From assembly GCF_002892535.1 (NCBI RefSeq), contig NZ_CP024847.1:2604001-2668000 (forward strand): 64,000 bases of DNA, read 5' to 3'. The translations under genes were made by a program, and so were the position numbers. The notes under the pieces are model-generated. The model saw nothing but the letters and a program-made list of their open reading frames with translations. It had not been told where the DNA came from and searched no databases. Shown here one piece after another: positions 63,776 through 64,000 of the stretch (position 1 is its first letter; each line of letters begins with the position of its first letter). The stretch is from Aquella oligotrophica. GTDB taxonomy: Bacteria; Pseudomonadota; Gammaproteobacteria; Burkholderiales; UBA11063.

Positions 63776-64000
63776 ACAATTCCCCAATTTAAATAAATTA
63801 TTTTAGAATTGTAACATTGGAACAAAAAAAATATAACCGTCCATTTTGGATGGTAGTATTTTCAACTTACTTTAAAATCACTTATAAATACAAGATATTA
63901 CTATATCTTAACACAAATAACCTTCAATCATACTAAACCTGAAATAATTTAAATTTATTTATTTTCTCAAACCCAAAATTATAAATCATGTAAAATGTTT
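63776..64000. other. non-coding end of window
   Basis: AT-rich sequence upstream of the minor pilin cluster. It must hold the cluster promoter on the minus strand, but I could not choose one. No gene is seen before the window ends. Confidence 0.35.

Overview
The window is AT-rich Gram-negative chromosomal DNA. Gene content and order fit a betaproteobacterium, most likely a low-GC member of the Neisseriales or a relative. The supports are a homodimeric-type aceE with a two-lipoyl aceF, the order ispE / tRNA-Gln / prs, the order ribF-ileS-lspA-ispH, an RmpM-like OmpA-domain protein, a YhdP (AsmA-like) giant, and a five-gene minor pilin cluster. The lineage is inferred from gene order and protein style, not from a search.

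Layout. 1-6.6 kb: a partial Sel1-repeat protein, a LysR regulator broken by a 16-bp tandem duplication, and the pyruvate dehydrogenase operon (aceE, a small exported Cys-rich peptide gene, and aceF with an apparent one-base frameshift). 6.7-13.5 kb: tal, ispE, tRNA-Gln, prs, a low-molecular-weight phosphatase, a plsC-type acyltransferase, a BioC-like methyltransferase, comF and a queuosine-precursor transporter. 13.7-19.1 kb: xthA followed by a complete ribose operon rbsK-D-A-C-B whose binding protein is a lipoprotein. 19.3-21.0 kb: ETF-ubiquinone oxidoreductase. 21.0-24.2 kb: a gene-poor accessory stretch with an orphan membrane protein, an orphan exported protein, gene fragments, an IS1595-type transposase remnant and a 41-codon ORF. 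24.2-27.9 kb: ychF, ygfZ, upp, tdk and a small lipoprotein.

27.98-33.05 kb is a small integrated island. A 21-bp sequence containing the 3' end and stop codon of ffh is repeated exactly at both ends. The island carries a tyrosine integrase next to ffh (now frameshifted), a RelE/ribbon-helix-helix toxin-antitoxin pair with its own promoter, a cassette of three unrecognised cell-envelope genes, two further unknown genes, and short repeats near both ends that look like integrase arm sites.

33.0-52.2 kb is housekeeping: ffh, ispH, lspA, ileS, ribF, an OmpA-domain protein, an alpha/beta-hydrolase, hemL, a UvrD-type helicase, an aromatic amino-acid permease, a beta-barrel protein, galU, yggX, fabF and ppsA. 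52.5-57.0 kb holds a small lipoprotein and the 1321-residue YhdP-like protein. 57.0-63.8 kb holds a minor pilin cluster (fimU, pilW, pilX, pilE and pilV types). Its last pilin carries about 14 Cys-rich tandem repeats. Fifteen bases or so after it come two paralogous AurF-like diiron proteins, of which one keeps all seven expected metal ligands and the other only four.

The strongest candidates for something undescribed are the repeat-bearing pilin with its diiron neighbours, the ffh-integrated island with its envelope cassette, and the exported Cys-rich peptide inside the PDH operon.
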